A stretch of 64,000 nucleotides of DNA from Rhodococcus sp. HM1 (GCF_023218075.1 NZ_JALPTB010000006.1:62001-126000), one strand, 5' to 3'. Shown: positions 1-9,286, numbered from the stretch's first letter. The notes: generated from the sequence alone by a model not told the origin. Translations and numbers: made by a program.

Positions 1-355
1 GGTCGACGCTGCCGTCCGGGAGCGGCAGTCGCTCCGCGTCGCCGCGCAGCACGGTGATCGTCTCGTCGGCGGCCGTGCGCCGGCGGCCGAGTTCGACGAG
101 CGGCGGATGCGGTTCGACACCGGTGACCGTGCGCGCCTCCTGCGCGAACATCGGCAGGTGGAACCCGCTGCCGCATCCGACGTCGACGACATCGGCTCCG
201 GCCCAGTCGACGGCCTCCCGCAGCGCCGCGTACACGGCGCCACGGGTGTCCTGGGCGCGGTTCTCCTCCTCGTAGACCGCGGGCCAGTGCCAGATGTTGG
301 GGCTGGCGATCACCCCGCTCTCCCGCACCGCCCGCCCGGCCCGTTGCACGGTCAC
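1..355 (-). CDS. SAM-dependent methyltransferase, 5' part only (cut by window edge)
   Basis: The reading frame runs off the left edge, so only about 118 N-terminal residues are visible. They contain a class I SAM-binding motif I (VVDVGCGSGFHLP) and a later acidic motif (VTGVEPHPPLVELG). This is the start of a Rossmann-fold methyltransferase. The GTG start at 355 shares one base with the cdsA stop codon, so it is probably translated with cdsA as the last visible gene of the tsf-pyrH-frr-cdsA block. The substrate cannot be told from this part. Confidence 0.8.
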   Translation of the reverse strand, partial: MTVQRAGRAVRESGVIASPNIWHWPAVYEEENRAQDTRGAVYAALREAVDWAGADVVDVGCGSGFHLPMFAQEARTVTGVEPHPPLVELGRRRTAADETITVLRGDAERLPLPDGSVD

Positions 356-1284
356 TACACGAATGCCGCGAGGACCAGCCAGGTGACGAAGGCGGACGGC
401 AGGATCGAGTCCAGCCGGTCCATGATTCCGCCGTGGCCGGGCAGGAGGGTGCCCATGTCCTTGATGCCGAGATCGCGTTTGACCTGCGACTCGATGAGGT
501 CGCCGGCGGTCGCGCACAGCACGAGCAGCAGCCCGAGCAGGACGCCGACCCACCACGCGGCGTCGAGCATCAACGTCACGGTGAGCACACCCGCGACGAC
601 GCACGCGATCAGCGAGCCGGCGAAGCCCTCCCAGGACTTCTTCGGGCTGATCGCCGGGGCCATCGGGTGCTTGCCGAACAGCACGCCGGCGGCGTAGCCA
701 CCGATGTCGGAGGACACGCACACGATCATGAGGCAGAACACTCGTTGCGCGCCCTGGTCCTGGAGCACCATCAGCGTCGCGAACGACGCGAGCAGGGGCA
801 GCCACGCTGCCGTGAAGACGGTGACCGCGGTGTCGCGCAGATAGTTCTGCGGCTGCGCGGAGAGACCCCGCTGGAACAGCCGCCAGAGCATGGAGACGAC
901 GACGGTGCCGGCGAACGCCGCCAGCACGCCCGTGGTGCCGTAGGGCCAGCCGAGCCAGATCATCGCCTGCCCGCCGACCAGCAGCGGGATCGGCGGGACG
1001 CGGACGTCGGCCTCGCGCAGTCGCTTGGTGACCTCCCACGTGGCGATCCCGATCGCGCACGCGACGACCGCGAGCCACGCGGTCGGCGCGAAGAGCAGGA
1101 TGCCGATGACAAGGGCACCGAGGGCGGCGCCCACGCCGATCGCGGCCGGCAGATTTCGGCCGGCCTTGGATGCCTTCTCCGGTGCGGCCGCTTGTTCCGC
1201 AGCCGGAGCAGCGGGTGTGATTCCGTTGTCGTCACCGGAATCGAGTGGAAGCTGCGGGCCGGACGGCCCGTCGGCTCGACCCAC
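355..1284 (-). CDS. cdsA: phosphatidate cytidylyltransferase
   Basis: CDP-diacylglycerol synthase makes CDP-DAG from CTP and phosphatidic acid, the branch point for membrane phospholipids. The 309-residue protein starts with a roughly 40-residue polar Ala/Pro-rich tail, followed by several hydrophobic membrane spans. It ends with the family signature (KRDLGIKDMGTLLPGHGG, then MDRLDS). It lies 2 bases behind frr, so the two are almost certainly cotranscribed. The gene order pyrH-frr-cdsA is conserved in many bacteria and supports the call. Confidence 0.96.
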   Translation of the reverse strand: MGRADGPSGPQLPLDSGDDNGITPAAPAAEQAAAPEKASKAGRNLPAAIGVGAALGALVIGILLFAPTAWLAVVACAIGIATWEVTKRLREADVRVPPIPLLVGGQAMIWLGWPYGTTGVLAAFAGTVVVSMLWRLFQRGLSAQPQNYLRDTAVTVFTAAWLPLLASFATLMVLQDQGAQRVFCLMIVCVSSDIGGYAAGVLFGKHPMAPAISPKKSWEGFAGSLIACVVAGVLTVTLMLDAAWWVGVLLGLLLVLCATAGDLIESQVKRDLGIKDMGTLLPGHGGIMDRLDSILPSAFVTWLVLAAFV

Positions 1285-1286
1285 TG

Positions 1287-1844
1287 TCAGACCTCCATTA
1301 ATTCGGCTTCCTTGTGCTTGACCAGCTCGTCGATCTGCGCCACGTACTTGGCGGTGGTCTTGTCGAGGTCCTTCTCCGCGCGGTTCACCTCGTCCTCGCC
1401 GGCTTCACCGTCCTTCTGGATGCGGTTCAGCTCGTCCATGGCCTTGCGGCGGACGTTGCGCACCGAGACCTTCGCGTCCTCACCCTTGGCCTTGGCCTGC
1501 TTGACCAGTTCGCGGCGGCGTTCCTCGGTCAGCTGCGGAACCGAGATGCGGATGATGTTGCCGTCGTTGGTGGGGTTCACGCCGAGGTCCGAGTTGCGGA
1601 TCGCGGTCTCGATCGCGCCCAGCTGCGATGCCTCGTAGGGCTTGACGATCACCATGCGCGCCTCGGGCACGTTGATGCTGGCGATCTGGGTGATCGGCGT
1701 GGGCGCGCCGTAGTAGTCGACGACGATGCGGTTGAACATGCCGGGGTTGGCCCGACCGGTACGGATGCCACCGAGGTCGTCCTTGGCCACCGTGACGGCC
1801 TTCTCCATCTTCTCCTCGGCCTCGAAGAGGGCTTCATCGATCAC
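1287..1844 (-). CDS. frr: ribosome recycling factor
   Basis: RRF acts with EF-G to split the post-termination ribosome. The 185-residue length is typical. The N-terminus ([16 protein letters not shown]) and the central [13 protein letters not shown] segment are characteristic. I placed the start at the GTG at 1844 because it has a GGAGGAA ribosome-binding site seven or so bases upstream and gives the standard length. An upstream in-frame start would add 20 unrelated residues. It follows pyrH by 28 bases. Confidence 0.97.
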   Translation of the reverse strand: MIDEALFEAEEKMEKAVTVAKDDLGGIRTGRANPGMFNRIVVDYYGAPTPITQIASINVPEARMVIVKPYEASQLGAIETAIRNSDLGVNPTNDGNIIRISVPQLTEERRRELVKQAKAKGEDAKVSVRNVRRKAMDELNRIQKDGEAGEDEVNRAEKDLDKTTAKYVAQIDELVKHKEAELMEV

Positions 1845-1872
1845 GGCAGTTCCTCCATGTTCCGTTGTCCAA

Positions 1873-2601
1873 TCATGACCGTACGAGTGTTCCGATCTTC
1901 TCACCGGCGACGGCGCGGGCGATATTGCCCTTGGTCAGCAGGTTGAAGACCATGATCGGCATGTCGTTGTCCATGCACAGGCTGAAGGCGGTCGCGTCGG
2001 CGACCTTGAGGCCCTTCTCGATGACCTCGCGGTGGGTGATCTCGGTGAACAGCGTCGCGTCGGTGTCGACGCGCGGGTCGGCGGAGTAGACACCGTCGAC
2101 GGCCTTGGCCATGAGCACGACCTCGGCGCCGATCTCGAGGGCGCGCTGCGCCGCGGTGGTGTCGGTGGAGAAGTAGGGCATGCCCATGCCGGCGCCGAAG
2201 ATCACGACGCGGCCCTTCTCGAGGTGGCGGCGGGCACGCAGCGGCAGGTACGGCTCGGCGACCTGTCCCATGGTGATCGCCGTCTGAACACGGGTGTCGA
2301 TGCCTTCCTTCTCCAGGAAGTCCTGCAGCGCAAGGGAATTCATGACCGTGCCGAGCATGCCCATGTAGTCGGAGCGGGCACGCTCGAGGCCGCGCTGCTG
2401 CAGTTCCGCACCGCGGAAGAAGTTGCCGCCACCGATCACGACCGCGACCTCGACACCGCTGCGGACGACCTCTGCGATCTGCTGCGCGACCGTCGTCACG
2501 ACGTCCGGATCGAGTCCGACCTTCCCGCCGCCGAACATCTCGCCACCGAGTTTGAGGAGCACCCGGCGGAAACCGGGCCGTTCGTGGGCGTGGTCGGACA
2601 T
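1873..2601 (-). CDS. pyrH: UMP kinase
   Basis: Bacterial UMP kinase of the amino-acid-kinase fold phosphorylates UMP to UDP in pyrimidine synthesis. At 242 residues it has the N-terminal glycine loop ([12 protein letters not shown]), the GGGNFFRG nucleotide loop and the [12 protein letters not shown]-terminal stretch. ATG at 2601 begins [13 protein letters not shown]. Longer in-frame extensions upstream are Arg-rich and not family-like. A hairpin at 2730-2767 separates it from tsf, so it probably has its own promoter in 2602-2729. Confidence 0.97.
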   Translation of the reverse strand: MSDHAHERPGFRRVLLKLGGEMFGGGKVGLDPDVVTTVAQQIAEVVRSGVEVAVVIGGGNFFRGAELQQRGLERARSDYMGMLGTVMNSLALQDFLEKEGIDTRVQTAITMGQVAEPYLPLRARRHLEKGRVVIFGAGMGMPYFSTDTTAAQRALEIGAEVVLMAKAVDGVYSADPRVDTDATLFTEITHREVIEKGLKVADATAFSLCMDNDMPIMVFNLLTKGNIARAVAGEKIGTLVRS

Positions 2602-2729
2602 GGCTCTCCTCTGGTTGAGACGGATCGCGGATCGCGCAGGATCGGCCCTTTCATCCTGCCTCATCACCACCGTGGGGCCGAGACCGGGGCGTGAGGGGTC
2701 ACGACCGTGTCGTGCCGGGCCGTGACGCG

Positions 2730-2767
2730 CCTCGACCCCGCGCGGCACGAGGCCGGCGGGGTCGAGG
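2730..2767 (-). terminator. stem-loop downstream of tsf
   Basis: A perfect 12-bp inverted repeat (2730-2741 with 2756-2767) encloses a 14-nt loop, 12 bases after the tsf stop. There is no U-run, as is common for actinobacterial hairpin terminators. It probably ends or reduces rpsB-tsf transcription before pyrH. Confidence 0.65.
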
Positions 2768-2778
2768 AACAGGTGGGT

Positions 2779-3603
2779 CTAGCTGGCGCCGACCTCGAAG
2801 CGAACGAAGCTGGACACCGTGGCGCCGGCCTCGTCGAGGATCGCCTTGACGGTCTTCTTCGAGTCCGTCACGGACGGCTGCTCGAGGAGCACGACGTCCT
2901 TGAAGAAGCCGTTGACGCGGCCTTCGACGATCTTCGGCAGAGCAGCCTCCGGCTTGCCCTCGGCCTTGGCGGTCTCCTCGGCGATGCGACGCTCGTTGGC
3001 GACGATCTCCTCGGGAACCTCGTCACGAGTCGTGTACTTCGCCTTGAGGGCCGCGACCTGCATTGCAGCGGCGCGAGCAGCCTCGGCGGCAGCATCGCCC
3101 TCGCCCGAGTAGGCGACGAGAACGCCGACGGCCGGCGGCAGGTCGGTGGCGCGCTTGTGCAGGTAGACGGCGACCGGGCCGTCGAGGACGGCGACGCGAC
3201 GAAGCTCGAGCTTCTCGCCGATCTTGGCCGAAAGCTCCTCGACCAGCGTGGCGACGGTCTTGCCGTCGACCTCGAGGGTCTTGAGGGTCTCGAGGTCCGC
3301 CGGGCGGGCCTCGGCGGCCGCGGTGACGATCTTGTCCGCGAGACCCTGGAACTCGTCGTTCTTGGCGACGAAGTCGGTCTCCGAGTTGAGCTCGATCAGA
3401 ACGCCGTCCTTGGCGACGACCAGGCCCTCGGCCGTGGAGCGCTCGGCGCGCTTGCCCACGTCCTTGGCGCCCTTGATGCGCAGCTGCTCGACGGCCTTGT
3501 CGAAGTCGCCGTCGTTGTCGGCGAGAGCGTTCTTGCAGTCCAGCATTCCGGAGCCGGTGAGCTCACGGAGACGCTTGACGTCGGCGGCGGTGTAGTTCGC
3601 CAT
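2779..3603 (-). CDS. tsf: elongation factor Ts
   Basis: EF-Ts is the guanine-nucleotide exchange factor for EF-Tu. The 274-residue protein opens with the UBA-like domain ([20 protein letters not shown]) and carries the exchange-motif region ([15 protein letters not shown], about residues 72-86). It is the second gene of the rpsB-tsf unit. A strong stem-loop between the two genes could lower tsf expression relative to rpsB. Confidence 0.98.
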   Translation of the reverse strand: MANYTAADVKRLRELTGSGMLDCKNALADNDGDFDKAVEQLRIKGAKDVGKRAERSTAEGLVVAKDGVLIELNSETDFVAKNDEFQGLADKIVTAAAEARPADLETLKTLEVDGKTVATLVEELSAKIGEKLELRRVAVLDGPVAVYLHKRATDLPPAVGVLVAYSGEGDAAAEAARAAAMQVAALKAKYTTRDEVPEEIVANERRIAEETAKAEGKPEAALPKIVEGRVNGFFKDVVLLEQPSVTDSKKTVKAILDEAGATVSSFVRFEVGAS

Positions 3604-3678
3604 GGGAAGCGAGCCTCCTGTGTGTGAAGGAAAAGTTCATCGGGTGCGGGCGACGCCGCGCGGGCGGCCCGCAGTGCA

Positions 3679-3720
3679 ACGGCCCCGACCAGAAGCTCGC
3701 GATCGAGCGGTCGGGGCCGT
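3679..3720 (-). terminator. large stem-loop between rpsB and tsf
   Basis: A perfect 12-bp outer stem (3679-3690 with 3709-3720) encloses a second 5-bp stem (3695-3699 with 3704-3708). It starts 9 bases after the rpsB stop and has no U-tract. It could be a partial terminator, an attenuator or an RNA-processing site that sets the rpsB:tsf ratio. The function is inferred. Confidence 0.6.
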
Positions 3721-3728
3721 GCAACGGA

Positions 3729-4556
3729 TCAGGCCTCGGGGGCTGCGTCCGAGGCGGGTGCCTCGGTCTCGGCGGCCGGGGTGGCCTGCGCGAGCAGCTC
3801 CTGCTCCCACTCGGCGAGCGGCTCACCGGCGCCGGCCTCGGGCTTGGCATCCTTGTCGGCGCTCTGGCCGGCACGGGCCTGCACGCCCTCGGCGACGGCG
3901 GACGCGACGACCTTGGTCAGCAGCGCCGCGGAACGGATCGCGTCGTCGTTGCCCGGGATCGGGTAGTCGACGAGGTCCGGGTCGCAGTTGGTGTCGAGGA
4001 TCGCGATGACGGGGATGTTCAGCTTGCGAGCCTCACCGACGGCGATGTGCTCCTTGTTGGTGTCGACGACCCAGATGGCCGACGGAACCTTGGCCATGTC
4101 CCGGATGCCGCCGAGCGTGCGCTCCAGCTTGGTCTTCTCACGCGTGAGCATGAGGATTTCCTTCTTGGTGCGACCCTCGAAGCCACCGGTCTGCTCCATC
4201 GACTCCAGCTCCTTCAGGCGCTGCAGGCGCTTGTGGACGGTGGAGAAGTTGGTGAGCATGCCGCCGAGCCAGCGCTGGTTCACGTAGGGCATCCCGACAC
4301 GGGTCGCCTCTTCCGCGATGGACTCCTGGGCCTGCTTCTTGGTGCCGACGAACAGGACCGTGCCGCCGTGGGCGACGGTCTCCTTGACGAACTCGTACGC
4401 CTTGTCGATGTAGGTCAGCGTCTGCTGCAGGTCGATGATGTAGATGCCGTTGCGGTCGGTGAAGATGAACCGCTTCATCTTCGGGTTCCAGCGACGGGTC
4501 TGGTGGCCGAAGTGTGCGCCGCTGTCGAGCAGCTGCTTCATGGTAACGACAGCCAT
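3729..4556 (-). CDS. rpsB: 30S ribosomal protein S2
   Basis: S2 sits on the back of the 30S subunit. The 275-residue protein begins [27 protein letters not shown] and has the conserved [10 protein letters not shown] and [14 protein letters not shown] segments. It ends in an Ala/Glu-rich low-complexity tail of about 45 residues, usual in actinobacterial S2. It is the first gene of the rpsB-tsf unit and is preceded by an unusually structured leader (4557-4764). Confidence 0.98.
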   Translation of the reverse strand: MAVVTMKQLLDSGAHFGHQTRRWNPKMKRFIFTDRNGIYIIDLQQTLTYIDKAYEFVKETVAHGGTVLFVGTKKQAQESIAEEATRVGMPYVNQRWLGGMLTNFSTVHKRLQRLKELESMEQTGGFEGRTKKEILMLTREKTKLERTLGGIRDMAKVPSAIWVVDTNKEHIAVGEARKLNIPVIAILDTNCDPDLVDYPIPGNDDAIRSAALLTKVVASAVAEGVQARAGQSADKDAKPEAGAGEPLAEWEQELLAQATPAAETEAPASDAAPEA

Positions 4557-4869
4557 AGCTGTGTTCTGCCTTTCGTTTCGGTTGCTGCGGGCACGCTGCC
4601 CGCCCTGGCGTCCGCATGCCCACCGAACCCTTGCGGGACCAGCCGATGGTCATGTTCCGATGTGCCCGACAACTTGCAGCACGATCGGCGCGCGGACGCG
4701 CGAAGTCGATCTGCGTACGCAGACCGCCCGACAAGTGTACGGCCTCTGCCCGCCGCACCGTAAACCGGCCGGTGAGCGCCGTGCGGTGGGGCTGTGGACC
4801 GAGCCCGAGTTGTCCACAATCGCGGGAAGCGGTCTGTTGCGGTCTCCCCCGGCGTATCACTGTCGACGG
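4557..4869. other. rpsB leader / divergent intergenic region
   Basis: This 313-base gene-free stretch lies between divergent rpsB and the LytM-like gene. It holds a putative rpsB promoter (4734-4764), a perfect 14-bp palindrome (4710-4723) just past the inferred start point, and a 7-bp stem-loop (4587-4603) in the inferred rpsB leader. Reading frames across it are short and Arg-rich and look non-coding. Confidence 0.6.
4734..4764 (-). promoter_or_regulatory. putative rpsB promoter
   Basis: On the minus strand TTTACG (4764-4759) and TACACT (4739-4734) are spaced 19 bases apart, a housekeeping-sigma-like pair with slightly long spacing. It would give a leader of about 170 nt. A palindrome at 4710-4723 then falls at roughly +5 to +18. 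Confidence 0.4.
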
Positions 4870-5367
4870 ATGAGAATCGTCGCGGCGCTCGCCGTCTCCT
4901 TCGCCTTCTGGTTCACGGCAGCACCGGGGTGCGTCCCGGCCGCGCACGGTGTGTCGCCGGACTACGACTGGCCGCTGCAGCCGCGGCCCTCGGTGACCCG
5001 GCCGTTCGATCCGCCCGAGCACGATTGGCTTCCGGGACATCGCGGCGTCGACCTGTCGGGATCGATCGGGCAGGTGGTCCGGTCCGCCGCAGCCGGCACG
5101 GTCGTGTTCGCCGGGGTCGTCGGCGGAAAGCCGGTGGTGTCGGTCGACCACGAGGGCGGTCTGCGCACCACCTACGAACCGGTCACCGCGAGCGTGACGC
5201 CGGGCCGGCGCATCGCGCGCGGCGAACCGATCGGCACCCTCGAACCCGGGCACGAAGGCTGCCCTGTCGCGGCGTGTCTGCACTGGGGTCTGCGCCGCGA
5301 CCGCGCCGATTACCTCGACCCGCTACCGCTGGTCCGGCCCACCGTCATCCGGCTCGAACCGGTGTGA
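4870..5367 (+). CDS. secreted M23/LytM-domain protein lacking catalytic histidines
   Basis: This 165-residue protein has an N-terminal signal sequence (MRIVAALAVSFAFWFTAAPG), so it is exported. The rest is a peptidase M23/LytM fold. The metal-ligand motif HxxxD is present (H57, D61) and so is the last ligand His (H138, in CLHWG). The residue pairing with it in active enzymes, usually HxH, is Cys136, and the usual YxH motif reads YEPV. The fold is clear; endopeptidase activity is doubtful. A homologue sits in the same place beside rpsB in M. tuberculosis (Rv2891, from memory). It is divergent from rpsB and convergent with the EspI-like gene. Confidence 0.85.
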   Translation: MRIVAALAVSFAFWFTAAPGCVPAAHGVSPDYDWPLQPRPSVTRPFDPPEHDWLPGHRGVDLSGSIGQVVRSAAAGTVVFAGVVGGKPVVSVDHEGGLRTTYEPVTASVTPGRRIARGEPIGTLEPGHEGCPVAACLHWGLRRDRADYLDPLPLVRPTVIRLEPV

Positions 5368-5374
5368 CACCCGC

Positions 5375-6997
5375 TCACCATCGCACGGCGTGGCGGCCCG
5401 ACACGGGCGGAAAGTCGTCGGCGACCATCGCCGCGAGTTCCACGAACGCCCGTCGCGTCGCCGGGCGCAGCAGCTCGAGATCGAGTTCGGCGCCCTCGGC
5501 GAGGTGCTCGTCGAACGGCACCACCTGCACCGCCCGGCAGCGCGCGAGGAAATGCGCGGTCAGGGCATCCATGTCGATGTTCGACGCGCCGGGCCGTGCC
5601 GCGCTGATCACAACGACGGTGCGGGCGACGAGTTCCTCGAACCCGTGGTGTTCGAGCCAGTCCAGGGTCGCCGCGGCGCTGCGGGCACCGTCGATCGCGG
5701 GCGAGCTGACCAGCACCAGCGCGTTCGCCAGGTCGAGCACCCCGCGCATCGCCGAGTGCATGATGCCGGTGCCGCAGTCCGTGAGGATGATGTTGTAGTA
5801 GACCTGCAGGATTTCGACGACCTGCCGATAGTCCGTCTCGCTGAACGCCTCCGACACGGCCGGGTCGCGTTCGCCGGCCAGCACCTCGAGCCGGCTCGCC
5901 GCCTGCGACGTGTGGGCCCGCACATCCGAATAGCGCTCGATGTTCGGTGCGGCCGCGAGCAGGTCCCGGACGGTCGAGCGCGTCTGCTGCGGCACCCGCT
6001 GGGCCAGCGTCCCGAAATCGGGATTGGCGTCGACGGCGATCACGCAGTCCCCGCGTAGCGAGGCGAACGTCGATCCGAGCCCGACGGTCGTCGTGGTCTT
6101 TCCGACGCCGCCTTTGAGTGAGAGCACCGCGATGCGGTAGTCGCCGCCGATGGGTTGACGGATCCGGTCGATCATCTCCTGCCGGTGGGATTCGCCGGTG
6201 GACTCGCCGGGGTTGAGGATGCCTCCGGTGAGCCGGTGCACGCTGCGCCGCCAGCCACCCGACGGGGACCGGCGGGAGCGTTTGACGAGCACGCCCGATT
6301 CCAGGTCGAGGCTCGACGGCTGGTGATCGGGCATCGGCGGCGGTGGCGTGGGTTCGGCAGCCGGTGCGGGCGGGAGTTCCGGGGCCTGCGGCTGTCGCGC
6401 GACCTCGGATTCGGGCTGGAGCGTCGGGGTCGGGTCCGCCGGCGCCGCGGGCTGCGGCCGGTGTTCGGTCGGCGGTGGCGTCACCCTCGGCTCCGCCTGA
6501 ACCGACATGCGAGGTTCGACCGGCGGCGCGGAGGGCGGTACCTGCCGGGCCGGTGGTTGCGGGACCGGCGGCACCTGCTCGACGGCCGGGTGTGCGACCG
6601 GTGGCTGCTCGACGGCCGGCGCCGGCAGCGGCATGTGCCAGGACATCTGCGGATTCGGGTAGGGCGCGGGCTCCGGGATCGGACCCGGCACCGGCTCTTC
6701 GGGGACGGGCGCGGGCGAGGGCGCCGGAACCGGCGAGGGCGGCGGCAGCGGTGCCCCGAACGGAACGGACGCGACCGGCGTCGACGGGACCATCGGTGAG
6801 TCTGCGGCGCCCGGAGCTGCCGGGACCTGGGGTTCCGGCTGCACGGTCGGTGGCGCCTGGACCTCCTGTGGAGCCTGGTTGTCGTGTGAAGACCGGCCCG
6901 AGCGCAGGAACCCGCGCCGGGCGGGTGTGGCTACCGGTTCCGGCGACTCCCCCTGAAGCCAGGCCGGCAGAGCATGCGTCGACTCGTCGCTTTTCAC
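5375..6997 (-). CDS. proline-rich MinD/ParA-type ATPase, EspI-like
   Basis: The 540-residue protein has two parts. Residues about 40-230 are extremely Pro/Ala-rich and predicted disordered. Residues about 285-530 form a SIMIBI ATPase with the deviant Walker A KGGVGKT (295-301) and a following DANPDFGTL switch. The combination resembles the EspI (Rv3876) family associated with ESX type VII secretion. No other ESX gene is visible nearby, so a link to secretion is inference only. The GTG start at 6997 follows a G-rich ribosome-binding site. It lies 63 bases downstream of xerC in the same direction. Confidence 0.82.
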   Translation of the reverse strand: MKSDESTHALPAWLQGESPEPVATPARRGFLRSGRSSHDNQAPQEVQAPPTVQPEPQVPAAPGAADSPMVPSTPVASVPFGAPLPPPSPVPAPSPAPVPEEPVPGPIPEPAPYPNPQMSWHMPLPAPAVEQPPVAHPAVEQVPPVPQPPARQVPPSAPPVEPRMSVQAEPRVTPPPTEHRPQPAAPADPTPTLQPESEVARQPQAPELPPAPAAEPTPPPPMPDHQPSSLDLESGVLVKRSRRSPSGGWRRSVHRLTGGILNPGESTGESHRQEMIDRIRQPIGGDYRIAVLSLKGGVGKTTTTVGLGSTFASLRGDCVIAVDANPDFGTLAQRVPQQTRSTVRDLLAAAPNIERYSDVRAHTSQAASRLEVLAGERDPAVSEAFSETDYRQVVEILQVYYNIILTDCGTGIMHSAMRGVLDLANALVLVSSPAIDGARSAAATLDWLEHHGFEELVARTVVVISAARPGASNIDMDALTAHFLARCRAVQVVPFDEHLAEGAELDLELLRPATRRAFVELAAMVADDFPPVSGRHAVRW

Positions 6998-7060
6998 TGA
7001 TTCCCCCCGGATCGAATACGCGGGGACGCTACCAAATCCGTCCGACGCCCTCGGACCGGA

Positions 7061-7984
7061 TCAGGCGCGGGGATGCGCCTGTTCGTGGGCGGCTCGCAGC
7101 CGCGCGACCGACACGTGTGTGTAGAGCTGTGTCGTCGCCAGGCTCGAATGGCCGAGGACCTCCTGGACGACCCGCAGATCGGCGCCGCCCTCGAGCAGAT
7201 GGGTTGCCGCGCTGTGCCGCAGCCCGTGCGGTGCCAGATCCGGGGCCCCCGGTACCGCGGCCACGGCGTCGTGGACCACGGTGCGCACCTGACGCTGGTC
7301 GATCCGTCCCCCCCGTTTGCCCAGCAGGAACGCCGGGCCGGACGACGGGCGCACGAGTTCCGGCCGCCCGTGCCGCAGCCACTCGTCGATCGCGGCTGCG
7401 GCGGGAACCCCGTAGGGCACGACCCGTTCCTTGTTGCCCTTGCCGAGCACCCGCAACACGTTCCGTTCCGCGTCGACGTCGTCGACGTCGAGTCCGCACA
7501 GTTCCCCTACCCGGATCCCCGTCGCGTACAGCAGTTCCACGATCAGGCGGTCGCGGATCGCCACCGGGTCCCGTTCGACGGCACCGGATTCCGCGGCGTC
7601 CATGAGTTCGAGGGCCTGATCGGTCCGCAGCACCGCGGGCAGGGTGCGATGCGCGCGCGGCGAGACGAGCCGTGCCGCCGGGTCGTGGTCGAGGCGGGAC
7701 GTCCGCACGAGCCACGCCGTGAACGTGCGGGCGGTCGACGTGCGCCGGGCGAGGGTCGTGCGGGCGGCACCGGCGGCGACCTGTGCGGCGAGCCAGGCTC
7801 GCAGCACGTCGAGGCTCAAGTCGGTGATCCGCGCACCGGGATGCGTGGCTTCGAGGTGTTCGAGCAGGGAGCGGACGTCGGTGGTGTAGGCGCGGACCGT
7901 GTGTGCGGAGCGACCGCCCTGCAGCGCGAGGTGTTCGGCGAATTCCTCGAGGTGCACGGCGAGCGGGGCCGGGAGGTCGGTCAT
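7061..7984 (-). CDS. xerC: tyrosine recombinase XerC
   Basis: XerC with XerD resolves chromosome dimers at dif. The 307-residue protein has the SAM-like DNA-binding N-domain and a catalytic domain with R158 (ATGIRVGEL), K182, the HGLR box (H253/R256), H279 ([11 protein letters not shown]) and nucleophile Y288. All expected catalytic residues are intact. ATG at 7984 gives the normal family length; the upstream extension is Arg-rich and rejected. No dif site or integron is seen, so this is the housekeeping enzyme. Confidence 0.93.
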   Translation of the reverse strand: MTDLPAPLAVHLEEFAEHLALQGGRSAHTVRAYTTDVRSLLEHLEATHPGARITDLSLDVLRAWLAAQVAAGAARTTLARRTSTARTFTAWLVRTSRLDHDPAARLVSPRAHRTLPAVLRTDQALELMDAAESGAVERDPVAIRDRLIVELLYATGIRVGELCGLDVDDVDAERNVLRVLGKGNKERVVPYGVPAAAAIDEWLRHGRPELVRPSSGPAFLLGKRGGRIDQRQVRTVVHDAVAAVPGAPDLAPHGLRHSAATHLLEGGADLRVVQEVLGHSSLATTQLYTHVSVARLRAAHEQAHPRA

Positions 7985-8067
7985 GACGCCACGGTGGTCG
8001 GCGGAGTCGGCGCGCGCAAGTTCCCGCGCCGTGGAACGGGGGCCGCGGCGGGCGGACGACCGACCAC

Positions 8068-8073
8068 TAGGGT
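8068..8073 (+). promoter_or_regulatory. -10 element of a probable leaderless transcript (MFS gene)
   Basis: TAGGGT fits the actinobacterial TANNNT -10 consensus and ends 6 bases before the GTG at 8080. The start codon lacks a Shine-Dalgarno sequence, so transcription probably begins at or beside the start codon. Confidence 0.5.
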
Positions 8074-8079
8074 TAGTTC

Positions 8080-9282
8080 GTGAGTAAAACAATTCCCCTG
8101 CCGATGCTGTTCGCACTGGCGCTGCTGTCGGCGATCGCGCCGCTCGCCACGGATATGTATCTGCCCGGCCTGCCGATCATGTCGGAAAGCCTGGGCACCA
8201 CGACCGTCGGAGTTCAGCTCACCCTGACGACGTTCATGGCCGGGCTCGGCGCGGGACAGTTGATCGTCGGACCGCTGTCCGACAGCTGGGGACGCCGGCG
8301 GCTGTTGCTCGCGGGCACCGTGGTGCTCGCACTGAGCAGCGTGCTGTGCGCGACGGCTCCGACGATCGAGGTGCTGGTGGGGGCCCGATTGATCCAGGGA
8401 TTCAGCGGTGGCATCGGCATTGTGCTCGCGCGTGCGGTCATCGCCGACCGCGCGAGGGGCAACTCCGCGGCGAGACTGTTCGGCATCATGATGATCATCG
8501 GTGGTGTGGCACCGATCGTCGCGCCGCTGCTCGGTGGCGCCTTGCTCGGCCCGATCGGGTGGCGCGGCATCTTCTGGGTTCTGGCGGCCGTGGCCGTGGT
8601 GATGACGCTCGGTGTGCTCATGTTCGTCCCCGAATCGCTGCCGCCGGAAAAGCGTCACGGCGGCGGATTGAGCGCGCTCGCCCGGAACTTCGGCTATGTC
8701 GTCCGCAACCGCCGGTTCGTCGGCTACGCCGCCACGTTCGCGTTGGGTTTCGGCGCGATGTTCGCCTACATCTCGGCGTCGGCGTTCGTCACCCAGGATC
8801 TGCTGGGACTGTCACCGGGCCAGTTCTCGATGGTCTTCGCGGCCAACTCGATCGGACTGGTCGGCGCCAATGTCGTCAACACGCGGCTGATCGGGCGAAT
8901 CGAGGTCCGCGCACTGCTGCGGTTCGGCGTGACCGTGCACTTCGCAGCCGGGATCGCGCTGCTGCTCGCGGCGATGTTCGCGGGTACCGAACGCTGGGTG
9001 ATCCTGCCGCTGCTGTGGGTGTGTGTCACGAGCCTCGGTTTCGTCATGGGCAACGCGACAGCGCTGGGTCAGGGCCAGGTTCCCTCGGCCGCCGGCACCG
9101 GTTCGGCGCTCATGGGCGCATGCCAGTTCGGCCTCGCGGCCGTCGTGTCCCCGCTGGTGGGGTTGGGCGGCGAGGACACCGCGGTGCCGATGGCCCTGGC
9201 GATCGTGGTGTGCGGGGGGCTCGCGCTCACCGCGCTGCTGACGCTGACACGCGAGCCCCACGACCGCACCGTCGAGGAGTGA
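8080..9282 (+). CDS. Bcr/CflA-family MFS drug exporter
   Basis: The 400-residue polytopic membrane protein has about 12 hydrophobic spans. It has the MFS loop 2-3 motif ([11 protein letters not shown], near residue 67) and the Bcr/CflA-type N-terminus ([18 protein letters not shown]). It is probably a proton-driven exporter; the substrate is unknown. It diverges from xerC with a 95-base gap and converges on the viuB-like gene four bases away. It is not part of the conserved core order, so it is a local insertion. Confidence 0.88.
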   Translation: MSKTIPLPMLFALALLSAIAPLATDMYLPGLPIMSESLGTTTVGVQLTLTTFMAGLGAGQLIVGPLSDSWGRRRLLLAGTVVLALSSVLCATAPTIEVLVGARLIQGFSGGIGIVLARAVIADRARGNSAARLFGIMMIIGGVAPIVAPLLGGALLGPIGWRGIFWVLAAVAVVMTLGVLMFVPESLPPEKRHGGGLSALARNFGYVVRNRRFVGYAATFALGFGAMFAYISASAFVTQDLLGLSPGQFSMVFAANSIGLVGANVVNTRLIGRIEVRALLRFGVTVHFAAGIALLLAAMFAGTERWVILPLLWVCVTSLGFVMGNATALGQGQVPSAAGTGSALMGACQFGLAAVVSPLVGLGGEDTAVPMALAIVVCGGLALTALLTLTREPHDRTVEE

Positions 9283-9286
9283 AACC

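Noticed and set aside
7061-7984. Phage or integrative-element integrase
   Set aside because: The protein has the XerC length and position next to dprA-region core genes; there is no attachment-site repeat or phage gene nearby.
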